From NCBI GenBank assembly GCA_008360955.1, contig LUCM01008745.1:115316-179315 (forward strand): a DNA stretch of 64,000 nt. The letters run 5' to 3'. Shown here piece by piece: positions 35,891 through 48,300 of this stretch (position 1 is the first letter of the stretch; each line of letters begins with the position of its first letter). The position numbers and the translations under genes are program-made. Under the pieces are notes generated by a model. It saw nothing but the letters and a program-made list of their open reading frames with translations, had not been told where the DNA came from and did not search any database. This DNA comes from Fasciolopsis buskii. Taxonomy: Eukaryota > Platyhelminthes > Trematoda > Plagiorchiida > Fasciolidae.

Positions 35891-36086
35891 GAATGATATA
35901 ATGGCAATAACACAGCGTTGTTGGTAGATGTAATGCGCCAACGCTTCGACTACCGTGGGTAGACTTTCCCAAGATTAGTTTATATTTTGATTGTAAAACT
36001 TGCCTTGAGAAAGGCTACCCACGGTAGTCGAAAAGTTGGCCCATTACATCTACCAACAACGCTGTGTTATTACCATTATATCATTC
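35891..36086. repeat. Foldback: 83-bp inverted repeat with 30-bp spacer
   Basis: The left arm 35891-35973 and right arm 36004-36086 are reverse complements with, by my count, 77 of 83 positions matching. The spacer is 35974-36003. Each arm itself contains the smaller stem GGCTACC/GGTAGTC (36013-36029 in the right arm) followed by GAAA. The right arm is continuous with the interspersed repeat that extends to about 37665. A single-stranded copy would form a very stable hairpin. Fragments of the same arm occur at 1141-1212 and at 51826-51880, and a degraded one at 54218-54272. Confidence 0.9.
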
Positions 36087-37665
36087 ACAATTAACACCAA
36101 TACATGGCGTATCGATTTTTCCATACACCCATTACACCATTTCATTCCGAAATTGTTTACTTCATATCCTGAGAAGTTTCAGAAATTCCACTCGAATCAA
36201 ACATCACATCAGAACATGAAATATAATGGTGAGGAGGAGACGAAATTCATGCTATCGTATGATAACACGTGAGACAAATCCTCGATCCCGGTCTCGCCTT
36301 ATCCAACTTAGCGTTAGATTGAAAGAAAATCACCATGCTCAGAACAACTTGTTCACCGATTTCCGACAGAATGAAACATGGAGCTTCGTTTGGGCTGCGT
36401 TTTCCTTTCCATCTGCTTTATGCTACAAACAGAATCAAGGGAATGTCCTCGACACGGAAACGACAACAGTTTCCCAATCCGAACTGCATTCTTTTTCGAT
36501 CCCAGTAGACAGCGTGTTCTCCTTCTTAGTCGCCTGGATCCAGCCAGAAAGCGTTTCCCAATTCATTCACCTAGCACAGAACACATCGGATGGGCGATGA
36601 AAGCTGGACAAATTTTTCGAACAATACTCCTCCAAAAATTCCCATTTCCAAGTCTTCTGCAGGTTATCACATCCTACGCAACCCGTCAATAAAAAACTAA
36701 CCGGTCTCTACAATAAGGCAGAAGTGTTCTGTTCCTTGCTTCATTACACGACTAATCCATGATCCATATTCATTGGCAGTTTCAGTATTCAAATAACATT
36801 CAAATCCATATGACACTTGAAATATCCGCAATAATATTTGTCCGAATCGGTGAAAGAAACTTCATTCGGGAAATTTCAATATGAACACAAGAAATCCTGT
36901 GATTACGTTCGAGTGAAATCGATTTCTTCCGTGAATGACATGTTGCTTGTATGAATCATTCACGCAATGCAATGTAAATGATGACCATGTCTAGCTAAAA
37001 TGCGGGAAAAATTTGACATAAAACTTTAATTAGATCGGTATTTTGAAATCAGTTCATTATCTTCGACATCAGGGTATCAAGAGATTATACCGTGTCTCGC
37101 TCACTGCCTCCGTGTCACGGTAGCGACATAACTGACCAACCCAAAGCACTCAAACGACCTTGACGCATGTTCCATGTCCATATAAATCAAGATCCTTACT
37201 AATGGAAGCCTTTCCAATTCGTGACCCGAAAACGAGTAGTAGATTCCAGTTCGGTCCAAATAGCACAATGAACAAGTAATTGTCTTCAGCCTACAAACGT
37301 GGAGGTATCCGTGGATAGAATACTCGATAAAATAATATTCTGTTAGACGAGCACACTTGTCATCATTTTTGAGTACAGACTAAGATAAACTCTGTCACTC
37401 CTCCAATAACGTTTATGAAGTTTTGATTCTTAAGTAGGATTCCCTTTTTCATTTTAGGGCGCATCTATCTAGACGATCATTTTCAAGAGCCCTCATTACA
37501 GACTATATCCAGATATAATAAGCGGAACCTGGAAATAGATTCCGCATGCTTGTTAACGTTTCTTTTTACCTCGCAACAACTGGAATCCTGTGTTCTAACT
37601 GAGAAAATCGATAAGTTCATCACATTCGACGGTGCCTGTAAATACATATATATATATATACTGGT
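36033..37665 (+). repeat. Interspersed repeat H, copy 1
   Basis: It matches 50455-51880 in inverted orientation. Similarity is very high from about 36090 to 37370 and weaker but alignable to about 37665 (ending at TGTAAATACATATATAT). It contains a 231-bp segment (about 36389-36619) absent from copy 2. No reverse transcriptase, transposase or tRNA-like head is recognisable. Short ORFs exist, including one of 104 residues at 36378-36692 that starts with a hydrophobic, signal-peptide-like stretch. It may be a non-autonomous relative of a PLE, given the hairpin at its left edge; this is inference. Confidence 0.85.
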
Positions 37666-39519
37666 TATGCTAGCACTGAAATCTATATGAACTTATGGAT
37701 TGAGGACGAAGTAACAGGTAGTGAACGTGCCGGTGTTTTCCATGCGTACGCATGCAAGTGCATTGTGCACGGACGCTGGGTTGGTTGTAATGCACAAGGA
37801 AAAGCCGGCTAACCTATCCGCGCATGATCACATGCCTATCCAACATTTCGGTCTGGGGACAAATCCGCTATATGACTAGTCATTTGAAACGGTAATCTTG
37901 ATATTGTTATCCCATCCTTTGGTTGGACAAATTCTATTTGGCTCTCTGTCAAATCAGGAATAGCAACGATTCCGTATTCATTTTATGAAAAAATGGCCAA
38001 AACTGTTAATCTAAACCTCGATCCCTGAGCGTGGTTCACTCGTTTTTCCCTAGCTGTAGCCATTAGGTTGAAGTGTGGGGACATAGCTTGGCAATCATCA
38101 CCGGAGCAGTAGAATGGTGATATCGGTGATGTCGGCGAGAGTTCCATTCGTCGCAATTCTTCTGTCAAAATGTTATAGGTTTGGACGAAAAAGAATGCGG
38201 TGTTTTCGTGTCAATGTTTTTATTTCTAATGTTGTTGAATTCAGATGTAGATGGTTTGAAAAACAAGATAGAAAAACCTGAGTGTGTCATAGAAACGTGC
38301 TTGTGTTTTGAAACACATTCGGGTAAAAATGCATGGAAGTTAATGTGAAAAGTGTCAAAGTTAGCAATCAGGAACTGCTAAATGTTCATATCTACGTGAT
38401 TGCAACCGGCGATCTGTTTGTAGTTCTATTTCGTATACCAAGTCCCCCTTGGAAAGTTAACGGGAAGTTCATTTGTTTTGGTCTCGCTCGTGTCACAAGT
38501 GCCTAGTTCCTTCGTAAAAGCTTACAAATGAACAGTTACTTTCGATCCTTCCCGGCAATCAAGGCAGACACGAATAGCATACCAATATTGAGCCCAATGG
38601 AACGCAAACAGTACTACGGCACAGTTAACAGTCTGGTGAACTACATGACCAAAAGTTGAAACATGTCAGTGACAATGAGGGTGGGCCGTTCTATCGTCAA
38701 CCAGAAAGCGACAAATGTGAGGGAATATTTTGATGTCATAGGACAAGGTGAATTGCCGATTCTGTGGTTTTTCGTCGAGGGTATGAGATTAGTTCATTCA
38801 GTCTTGTTTTCCCGATTACAAAGCAATCACAAACGCGTGTCGGTAGTCGTATCATAACCGTCTTCGAAAAGTCTACTGAATAACATGTTGGATACACAAG
38901 TGATAGTTGCATAGATAATTGATTAACTAATCCCGAATTTGTTGTTTCCGATCCTTTCTAACCGAAATCCTTGTTGATTTTAAAACTTGAACTTTGATCG
39001 CGCCTTTCAAAGGTTGAGTGGGTGAGTGAGAAAGACTTCGATTTTGCTCATTATTATTTGGATGTACAAATGGCATGACAAACAATTTACTATCTTGTTC
39101 TAAGGCTATTCTTTAGTTCATAATATTTGGTAAACACCGTTTTATTATTACGTCAATTTCAGTGCATACAAAAAGTAAAATAATCCTTGTCGCTCAATAG
39201 GTACCAGAAAAAAGATGTGTACTCTTTACAGGTCATCCTACGAGGACTATAATGTGCGGAAGTCAGTTGCATATGAGGACAGTAATCAGATTCAATAAAT
39301 TGCAAATGTAATCATGGCTGATGATGAGACCTTTGAAACCTAACTCGTAGATAACAGATAAAAACCCATATGAAACGCTTTAATTAATCTATAATAATTA
39401 AAACAAAATCGAAATATCTACAACTACAAATTGCATATTGCTATTCAAAAATCGTAAACATATACAATGGATACTTTGTATGCCATTGTTTCTCGGGATA
39501 TTTGCACGGTTTCTACGGT
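37666..39519. other. Non-coding stretch
   Basis: No exon or RNA gene recognised. A CTGATGA...GAAAC arrangement at 39318-39339 was examined as a hammerhead-like core and rejected for lack of a stem II. Confidence 0.4.
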
Positions 39520-39716
39520 GAGCAACACAAGTGTTTTCAAGACAAACCTGTTCCCACCCTCGGCGGCCAGTCTCAAAAGCATCGACGTCTCCATTGCCCA
39601 ATAAGAAGGGAAAATTCAATCCTGCCGCGTTCACCAAACCGTCAACAGCGCGAACCCAAATCTCGTTGTCGACCTTTCACGTACCGGACAGATCCGCCAA
39701 CCACTGAGCTATCGGG
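39520..39716 (-). mobile_element. tRNA-derived SINE, family C
   Basis: On the minus strand the head reads CCCCGATAGCTCAGTGGTTG, with a clear A box (TAGCTCAGTGGTTG, 39711-39698). A tRNA-sized interval follows, then GGGTTCGCGCTG (39657-39646) as B box. The tail region then runs for roughly 130 bp. The similarity to a tRNA ends after the B box, so it is a SINE rather than a tRNA gene. The 3' boundary near 39520 is approximate. A weak relative lies at 46716-46790 on the + strand. Confidence 0.65.
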
Positions 39717-42539
39717 GATACAGTCCACGGAGCACGAATCACAGGAGTGAATCACCAAATTAATGAACCATTCGGCGCGGAGAATTTTCGCTTTTCAGCC
39801 GACCGATTCTTTAGTGAATCAAAATTGGCGTATTCTTGGTAGTTTCATTTGGAAAGAATTATCATCTGCCCCGAGGACTTGGTGCAAGAAACTAATAGAG
39901 TTTGATTTTTAACTCTACATTGACAGTTATTGTCATTACATTCTGATGACCGATATTGTTGTCAGAACTCTGTTAGACTAAAAATGACACAAGCTTTTCC
40001 ACTCCTTTTCAGTATATAACGTCTATTGCCTGTTTCAAGCAAGGACAAACAACATTACCTCTACATATTCGCAGTGAACAGTGACCATTTATGAACGGTA
40101 TTCACTGATGTCCGCGTGATAAGGACTTGAACACTAGTCGAATAAAACTCTGGTTAAAAGTAACTGCAACTGTTTGACGGTTTGATTTGATCTTAAAAGT
40201 GAACGAATCTCTCCGATAATTGTGAAACCGGAAATGTGTGCGTATTCCAAATTCCATCGCTAAATCCGAGTTGAAAAAAACAACAAACCATCGAAGTTTT
40301 GATCGGGGCGCGATTCGTTGTAATTTGAACACTCGTTGGGATATTTTCTAAAATAAAAACACCAGAATACCATCGAAATCCGGCGTCCGTACATAACCAA
40401 CATAAATGGAGGAACATTAGCACACGTCCAGTCGGTTTCATAACAAAAAAATGTTGAACATGTTCATCCCAGTTTTTACGCACATTTGTTAAGCAAGCAT
40501 GTGGACGGATCATCCGTTCTCTAGCTATGTCTCAGTTATACTACTGTTTTAATCAATTACACTGATATGTTCGATTGTTGGGATGGAATTACAATAACCG
40601 TGACCTTTAGGGTTTGACTGGTTCGCAGGCTGCTAAGTATTTTTCTGTAATATGCCAAATATCATTCTTGTGAATTTTGCAAGAGATTTCAAGGAAGGCA
40701 ATTGCGCTGTCGCAATTGGTTATTGTTTTTACTTAAGGGATTATTAAATTTTATTGACGATCGTCGAAAAGGTAAAATGGTTCTTATTATTGCTCGGATT
40801 TGATGAACAGGTTCGTTTGCCAGTAATGTAAATTTGATCTTTCCCTTGTTCAGATATACGCTGCTTCGATGTACACTAAGTAAAAGCAGTCAGAGAGATG
40901 GATTGCATTATGTGTCATATAGTCCGCGAGGAAAAATCGTGTCTTCAATGCGTGTTACGTTTCATTCTTATCCCGATGTTGAGTACCGGTGAACATCACG
41001 TTTTTGGGTGCATTAAAAGATATGGTGAGAGCATCTCGCCAATAATTCAAAGGTTAGTCGCGAGGTACTTGAACCTAGGGTTCAGTCTTCGTGTTAGGCA
41101 TTGAGTTAGGATAGATTAATGTGACTGAGACACGTTTTGTGTATGCCCACAGATCGACTGTCCCATTGGATGTCGAGACAGGTAATGGTTGGAAAATAGG
41201 ATCAAGCAAACGGTCAATGACGTGGCGAAAATAGTGTAAAAATCTTGACCCGTGAACCGGTTGGTTTGGGTGTAATTCAACTGAGGGGTTGTGTTCCACG
41301 AGATCCCTATAAAAAGTGATGATTAGGAAAGGCTGGATGAGGTGGCACATGGTCGGTGTCAACAAGATTCCGATTGTCGGAATTTCCCTTCTTCTTCTGT
41401 TTGGTTCTACCACTTTTTGTCTTATAGTCCTTTCACTATTTCCCCTTTTTTCTATTCTTCTTTGAACAGTTGCTGCCGTGGGTTTTGCAACCAAAAACAA
41501 AAGCACTTTGATACAAGCTTAGTCATTGTGACAACTGAAATTGGAATGTCCGTAAGTGGCAAGGTGTGTTGTTATTTGTACATAATAAATAATAACAATA
41601 ATGGGAAGGGGGGATTTAGTTAGTTTTCTAAAAAAACAAGCAATAAACAATGATATTGCGGAAATTTCGTTACCCGTGGTCTCTATGTTTTGGCCGCACA
41701 CCTCAGCTGAACTAGTCCTATGGGACCGAATATATTCGTGCATGGCAATAGAAAATAGGAATCATTTGCCTTACGTGTGACTAAGAGACAGAAGTCACGT
41801 GGTCAACCTGCTGACATCTTTACTTTTGCAATGACTGTTGAATGTAACCTACCGTTATTGCATTTATGGTTACCGGTTCTTCACGTCTCAAGATCACGTT
41901 AATGGAACAAACTGTGAGAATTTTATTTACGGAATCAAAAAGAATTTAGGCATTAATTGTCAAAGAATTCCGCGCAAAAATCCCTTCTACCCGCATTCTG
42001 CTGGATAGCGGACACTAGTAGTTCACACACAAATTAACTCGGTCGGTGGATTGAAACTCGCTGCACAAATAAACTTTTCAGTTAGTCAATTATCTGGGAG
42101 AAGTTGGTCGAATTACTGAAAGTTTTCTTTTTTCCCGAGGTGACCACTGAGCGTTCGATACTTATGCGTCGGCGTTAGCCGATTGCAATTTCTTGGATTC
42201 CGTTGTAGTTTATCCGGCCAAAACTCACTAGCGCAGTTCTCAAATTCGTAGTCTAGGAGCCGCGTATCATAAACAAAAAGGTGTACAATAGTTCAGGCGT
42301 GTATCTGGCCCGGTCGATTGGTTTATTTACTACTCAATGAGTAACAACTTTGGTTAATTCGATTTACCCGGTTTTCTCACCCCGCGGATATCAATTTCGA
42401 CGATTGATATTATCATAATTTTGTTTGCATTGCTGATAGCAAATTAGGATCTAACGTGATCGTAAACTTAAATTCTCATGCACGCTAACGGATAAATGGG
42501 CCATTGTTAAATGTACCCCTTCACCTCAGTTTGGGCAAC
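39717..42539. other. Non-coding stretch
   Basis: About 2.8 kb with short chance ORFs (143 residues at 41075-41506 on the minus strand is the longest). No exon, RNA gene or repeat match. Confidence 0.4.
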
Positions 42540-45345
42540 TATTAATCTTGTGCCGAATCGCGCCAGGTATGGTTGCTAACTAACGGTATTATTTGCTCAA
42601 AAAGAAAAGTGAACGAGGAATGAGAAAATATCGATTGGAAAATGTTGGGCTGAAGAAGAGAGGCTTGGAATGCAAAAACACCAAAGGCTGCGGTACCCAG
42701 CCTTATCACTAACTGTCTCCAACCATTGCTTCGGGGGATCTCGTGGACCCCAATCCGGTAGTCGAACTGCATCTACACGAGTCAGCCAATTAGTTGAAGC
42801 TTTCATACCTTCTACCCATATCATCGACTAGCCATCCTGAATTATCCTCCAGCCATTGCATTCCTCGAACAACAAAGAACGACGAGCCGGTCAGTCGTTC
42901 TCTAGGCATTGGCGAAATATGTGCCAAATACTTTAAACTATTCTGATTCGGTGTTTGTTTTGAAGATTGGACCAGATGTCACGGTACCTTGCACCTAGCC
43001 TATTGGATAGCTCACAAAGTCTCCCACCATATTCTATGAACGTCTTTGCATACCGTTGGCTCCCGATGCCGAGAAGCACTATCGACCTTACTACTGCCGC
43101 GTACCCTTGACATATGATCCATAACCGTGTGCCACACGGACGTCACAGATACATCAAGTGAGGAGATACCAATTGGGGCCTTTTGCATGCGCAAAGATGC
43201 TTCATCCGACGCACGACAAAACCAGGTGAGATATAATTGCCCATATGACCACAAATGTCCACCTCACCCAGCTGCTCCCCTGCAAGAACAAGGGTCGGCT
43301 TTGAGCCAGTTGAGTCCTGCAACAGAATTTTACACTTCGGAGGTGCAAAATGCATACCAACCGTGCCTACATTATCGTCCAGACGATCGAGAAAACTTGC
43401 ATTTTACTTGATTCTTTACTCAGCAGCACAACATCTCTCCGCATGCTGTAAGTCAGACAGGTTCCTATGTGAGCAAATATCAATGTCACTATTGTCACAC
43501 ACAGATCGGGCTGTCTTTATAGCCACCTCAAAGAGATAGTTGAAAAGAAAAAAATGAAAGAGGCAACCATGACAAACAGCACTCGAGTGAACGATCTCAG
43601 CAAACGTGAACTCAAATCCGGCAGCTCACATACAGGAATTGGATCAGTGAAATAAATTTCTCTGACACCCTTTAACAAGAGGCACAGTCACAGAACTGCA
43701 TGATTGATTCAATCAAATGAAGAAACACAGAAATCCTGGGTTTCTAAAATATGTGCCTATATACTACGATCTATCACAAAGTAGAAATATGGTCAATAAA
43801 ACCCCGACCGAGACGGAAATGGGGTTGATTCTTACGCATGCACATTTCAGCAATACTAGACAATGGGCGGGGGATGACTTCCGCGAGCAGTTTGGATGAA
43901 ATTCTAACTAGACTACTTTCTCCATAGCTTTCACATGGGAATCTATCATCACCATTCCTGTAAATCGGTACAATCACGCATTCACACCGGTCCTAAAAGT
44001 CTTTTACCTTCTCCAGAAAAATTCAAGGAGTTTTGTTAACTCTGACGTCATCACTTCGCCACCGTCTTTGAAGAAGGATGGCAACAGATCATCTGGTCCA
44101 CCTGTCTTGTAACTTTTAAGAACACCTATCTCCTCCATCACCTCCATTTCTGTTGGAGGGCTGGTATCCAACTGCATTGGTTCATTTGCAGATAATAATG
44201 GAAGACCCATTGTGGTTGTGGGCCAACTAAAATGGGCCCTAAAGTGTTCTGTTCAACCCGCCAGCCTGCCTTGCTGAGAGTCTATCAGTGTGCTGTCGGA
44301 CTCCTTAATCACTTTGCTCACACTCAGCTTCCGTGGACCAATACTTCCAAGCACTCAGTACAGGTTGCGAATATTTCCGACAACCGCGGCCTTTTTAATT
44401 TCTCTACACTTTTCTATGTACCACTACTCCCTGTCATTTCTCAGACACCTGGTCAGCTGATAACTCAGGGATCTATGGAGTCTCGATGTACGTTGCATCC
44501 AGTGAAACGGATCTGCGAGAACCTATTAGAACACCTGAAGTCGAGGATATCCCTCGTTTTTGGGGTGTATGTTGCAAGGAGCCCTACGAGGCAGTTGTCA
44601 GTGAATTCAAAGGGTCTTTGATCTACTCCCGGACTTGCTCGAAACCTTGAGGGTTTAGTTGAGACAGCAACCACATAGTGAGTTTCTACTAGAACAGCTT
44701 ATTGTGAGGACAGACCTGGATCAGACGATCTCCGTGGTCTGCCCGAACGACTGAAACAGAAAATCGGCCTCCAATGTGCCGTTCCGTCTCCACTAAGCAC
44801 CCAAGTTGGGCGTTGAAATCACCAGCAATGACCACAACGTCCGTTGAGCGCACACTGCGAATTAACCGAGGTACCTTTCGATAAATGTCTTCCTTGGCCT
44901 CAAAGGAGCCGAAGTCGGTGAACACATGCATAGGTGAGACGACCAAATAGCAACTCGTCGATCGATTGCTATTGATACGTATAGAACCATCCAGCTGAAC
45001 TACACATAAACAGCTGTTGACTAGAGATCATTCTAACAGCGCACGCTCTGCTTGCCTGCTCAGGACGATTCCAACGCCAGCTTGACCATGTGCGCTCGAA
45101 GCCGGATCACCGGACACGTGAAGAGTGGAGCAAGAGAACGAGATTCCATTTGGGCTACGAAGAGTAATTATGCAAGCGGGATGCTGGATGCTGGGATGCA
45201 GGTTTCGGAGACACTGCATACGTCTATTTTGAAAGTCCAAAGAGTTCTCGCTAGGGCAGCTTGTTTCCCTATTTCGATAGGTGTGCTGACAGTGAAGGCA
45301 CTCATCGAAGTGCACATTTAGGTTTAATTAGTGCCTATGAATGAT
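42540..45345 (-). mobile_element. Decayed RTE-type LINE with endonuclease and RT remnants
   Basis: Minus-strand order: apurinic-type endonuclease pieces (SPNGISFSCSTLHVSGDPAS, GQAGVGIVLS at 45315-45028; VVVIAGDFNAQLG and ERHIGGRFSV at 44946-44689), a linker, the pre-RT region (GVLKSYKTGGPDDLLPSFFK, 44210-44004), RT (VPIYRNGDDRFP, SKLLAEVIPRPLSS, LGRGFIDHI at 43977-43774), a post-palm block (MHFAPPKCKILLQD at 43355) and the C-terminal RLPDWGPRDPPKQWLETVSD block (42770-42680). Frame changes and stops are frequent. It is more complete at the 5' end than the 22.8-25.0 kb copy. It belongs to the same family and has the opposite orientation. Confidence 0.88.
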
Positions 45346-48300
45346 TTCTTCCCCTTTCCTTATTGCTTTCATCGGGTAGATCCGTCGAGCCACAGTTCTT
45401 TGTGTCAACCTGCTTGATCCCTACATCAGAAGAACTTCGATTAGAAAAATCCCCTCTAGAAAGGATGTTGGGGATATTCAGGCTCTCGGTACTTAGCGGC
45501 TACCCACATTGCAGAAGATGGGTAGTCGACAAATGGGCTTTCCAGTTTTTTCGTATAGGATGTGAGGAACTAACCTGGCGGGGTTGTCAGGCACGAATAG
45601 ATATTGTCTTGGTCACGACAATTAGCGCACACAATGGTAGTCAAGGGCTTCTGATTTTTACCCTGGAGGGTTAGTGGATGGACCTCCAATCAACTTACAA
45701 TTGTGATAACAATTTTATGATTGACATTATGACATCTGTGCAAATGTGTAAAAGCCTTCTGCGGGTTTCCCAAAAGTGTACTTGAGTTCATCGCAGTAGG
45801 ACAGGGAGCTAATATAAACCACCTAGTGGAAACTTGACGAAATTATGTTCGTAAAGATGTACATGAATTACCATGGGTTGTTGTTCGAGTACATACTGAT
45901 GAGATTCGGTCTATTTCGTCCTCACCAATAAATCATTCACCAGAATTTGGAAGTAGTTAGTTGACCCCAAAAGCTGAGTTTAAAAGGAAGCTAATAGTGG
46001 AAAATCGATTCTTCAAGAAACGCAATTTCTGTATTGTTGCAGTGTGCAACTATGACATCAGCATCCGTGGCAAACAAGCAAATAATTATAGGGCTCGATG
46101 AACCAGTTATCCGGACCGATCAAAATGTACGGTTCAAAGAACGGCATTGATGGAGTCAGTAGAAATGTTATTCAGCACAATCCTCGCGATCTGTGAGCAT
46201 TGCCTATTTGATTGTCGGCTGATAGGTTTGCGAACTTCGAGTCCTAGATGGCAACTGCTTTACTTGACCGATAGTTATATTTAACCGTTTACCTGAATGA
46301 AAGGTCAGCTGAGCATCATCTCTGTTTTGATGCTCGGGAGTCTTACTAAAGATAAATTGAGGCTACATACTTTGGCCTGTGGTGTCCACTTTGGACACTC
46401 ATGTCACGAAAGATTCACGCAAGTTCGACTGTTCATAGTGGGGTAGCACTTGGATCTCGCCAGCCCAGATGTCAACATGGAGATAATAATTTCCAGACTA
46501 GGGAGTTCATGTGGACGCTGTTTGGCTGCACGGTTTCCTTCCCCCCCTTGCCCCGCGAATTGTCCCATCGATTGATAATACAAAACGCTATTTTATGCTT
46601 ATGCAGTCTAGATTTCCAATCCGGGCTTTATTTCCGTTGACATGCTGTGCACGTAACTGTTGCGTTTCATTACGGTATTATTCATTCTGTGTTTGCCAGA
46701 TTCGATGGTGAGATGGGTTCGCCTACCGATAGGTCATTGGTAAAGCGTGGACTTATCATTCGCCTCGAGATTTAAATACAAACAGTACTTTATGCTTTCG
46801 AGGTATTGGGGACGCTTGACGATCACGTGATTCCGATTATCTCTTGAAGCCTCGATTCAACCGTATTTCTTAAGCTCTGTCAATATTTCCTTTGTACTTT
46901 TAAACACCTCGTCTTATATATGAACGCATCATCATCATTGTTTCCGGCTCAGCGCAAAATAAGTTTGCAATTTTCGTCACCGATATTCATACTTGCGCGC
47001 TCGGGTCCCCGTCTTCTAAGTCGAGGTGGATTAATTCCATCCCTTTAGTCATCTGTTCATCCCTAATTTTGCTTATCCACTTTTGCCTCATGAAAAGCAC
47101 GATCGCCCATTCGGGCGTTTACTTGCAGACTGTAAGCCAAATGGATAAGCACCATGATTCAACCAAAAAGAAATGCCAATTGGTGTGATCGCTTGTTCGA
47201 ATTGCTAAGGCTCAGTTATCAGTTTATCCCTATTGGTTGCTTGTCGTCAGTGAAGTCCATCTAATCAGCGGGTAATACGTGATAGAATAAGCCACTAGTA
47301 GTTCTCGTGGCCTTAAAATGCATTCGTCAGTTGTTACACCAGCTTACGTTTACGCATGTGTATACAAAAACGGTCTTTCTAGATCACAAGTTGGTCTGAG
47401 TACGATTCATAAGCACTTTAATGTGATTCGTTGAAATACACATACATCGCATGTACGCCCAACTTATCAGCTTACGTAAAAATGCTCACAGGTTAACTAA
47501 GGTAAAGTACAAGTTTCAACTGACTACTGCATGCGAGTTTTCGGAAAGGCATAAAGCCCTTACCTAGTGCCACATTGTTGATGAACCACTGAAGAATTAG
47601 AGTAAGTTCGAATGTAAAACAATTTCTTGAGCAGTAGCCAAACACAACACTAGAGCCCCATCATCGATCGGCCCTGTTTAGACAATCATCAATAATCAGC
47701 TTAACTTAAAAGGAGGCTGTACGAAGCTCAATCTCTATGCGGCATAAATATTCAGTTCGATAATGAACGGAGGAAAGTACCATACCGCAGTTAGATCACA
47801 CACACACAAACAACGCATACACTGCTTGAATCCGAAAAGTGCGATTGTGAATCAAATGCCACATTTGCAATGTCAGTTCAAGACTGCGTTTAGAAACCAA
47901 TTCAGTCTGAAATGAGAAGCTGTGAAGTGACTTGGAGTACCTGAGTTTAACCTCAAAAAAGATGACTTAACAACCGGTTTAACTGACGTATGGAAATTTT
48001 TACATGTTGACGGACCTCATTGACTGGCTAGCTACGCAGAGCGCAATTAGGACGGATGTGTCCCGATTTCAAGTCAATATCGTGATCGGTCATTGTTGAC
48101 GGCCGTGTTAATCCAGCAGAACGCGAATTAGATCATCTGTAGGCGCTCTTTCTGAGATGAAAATTGGTCTCCCTATTTGCTTTTGTAGTCGCTCACTGAA
48201 GCGTGTTTTTCCAAACTCAAACTTGGAATGCTGCAGTTTCTAACGATTCTACCTTTATCATTTAGAACTTTGTCCTTGATACAGTAAAATTCATGATATT

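Noticed and set aside
39313..39340. CTGATGA followed by GAAAC, possible hammerhead ribozyme core
   Set aside because: The intervening TGAGACCTTT cannot form a stable stem II and no stem I/III partners are visible, so the match is probably chance.
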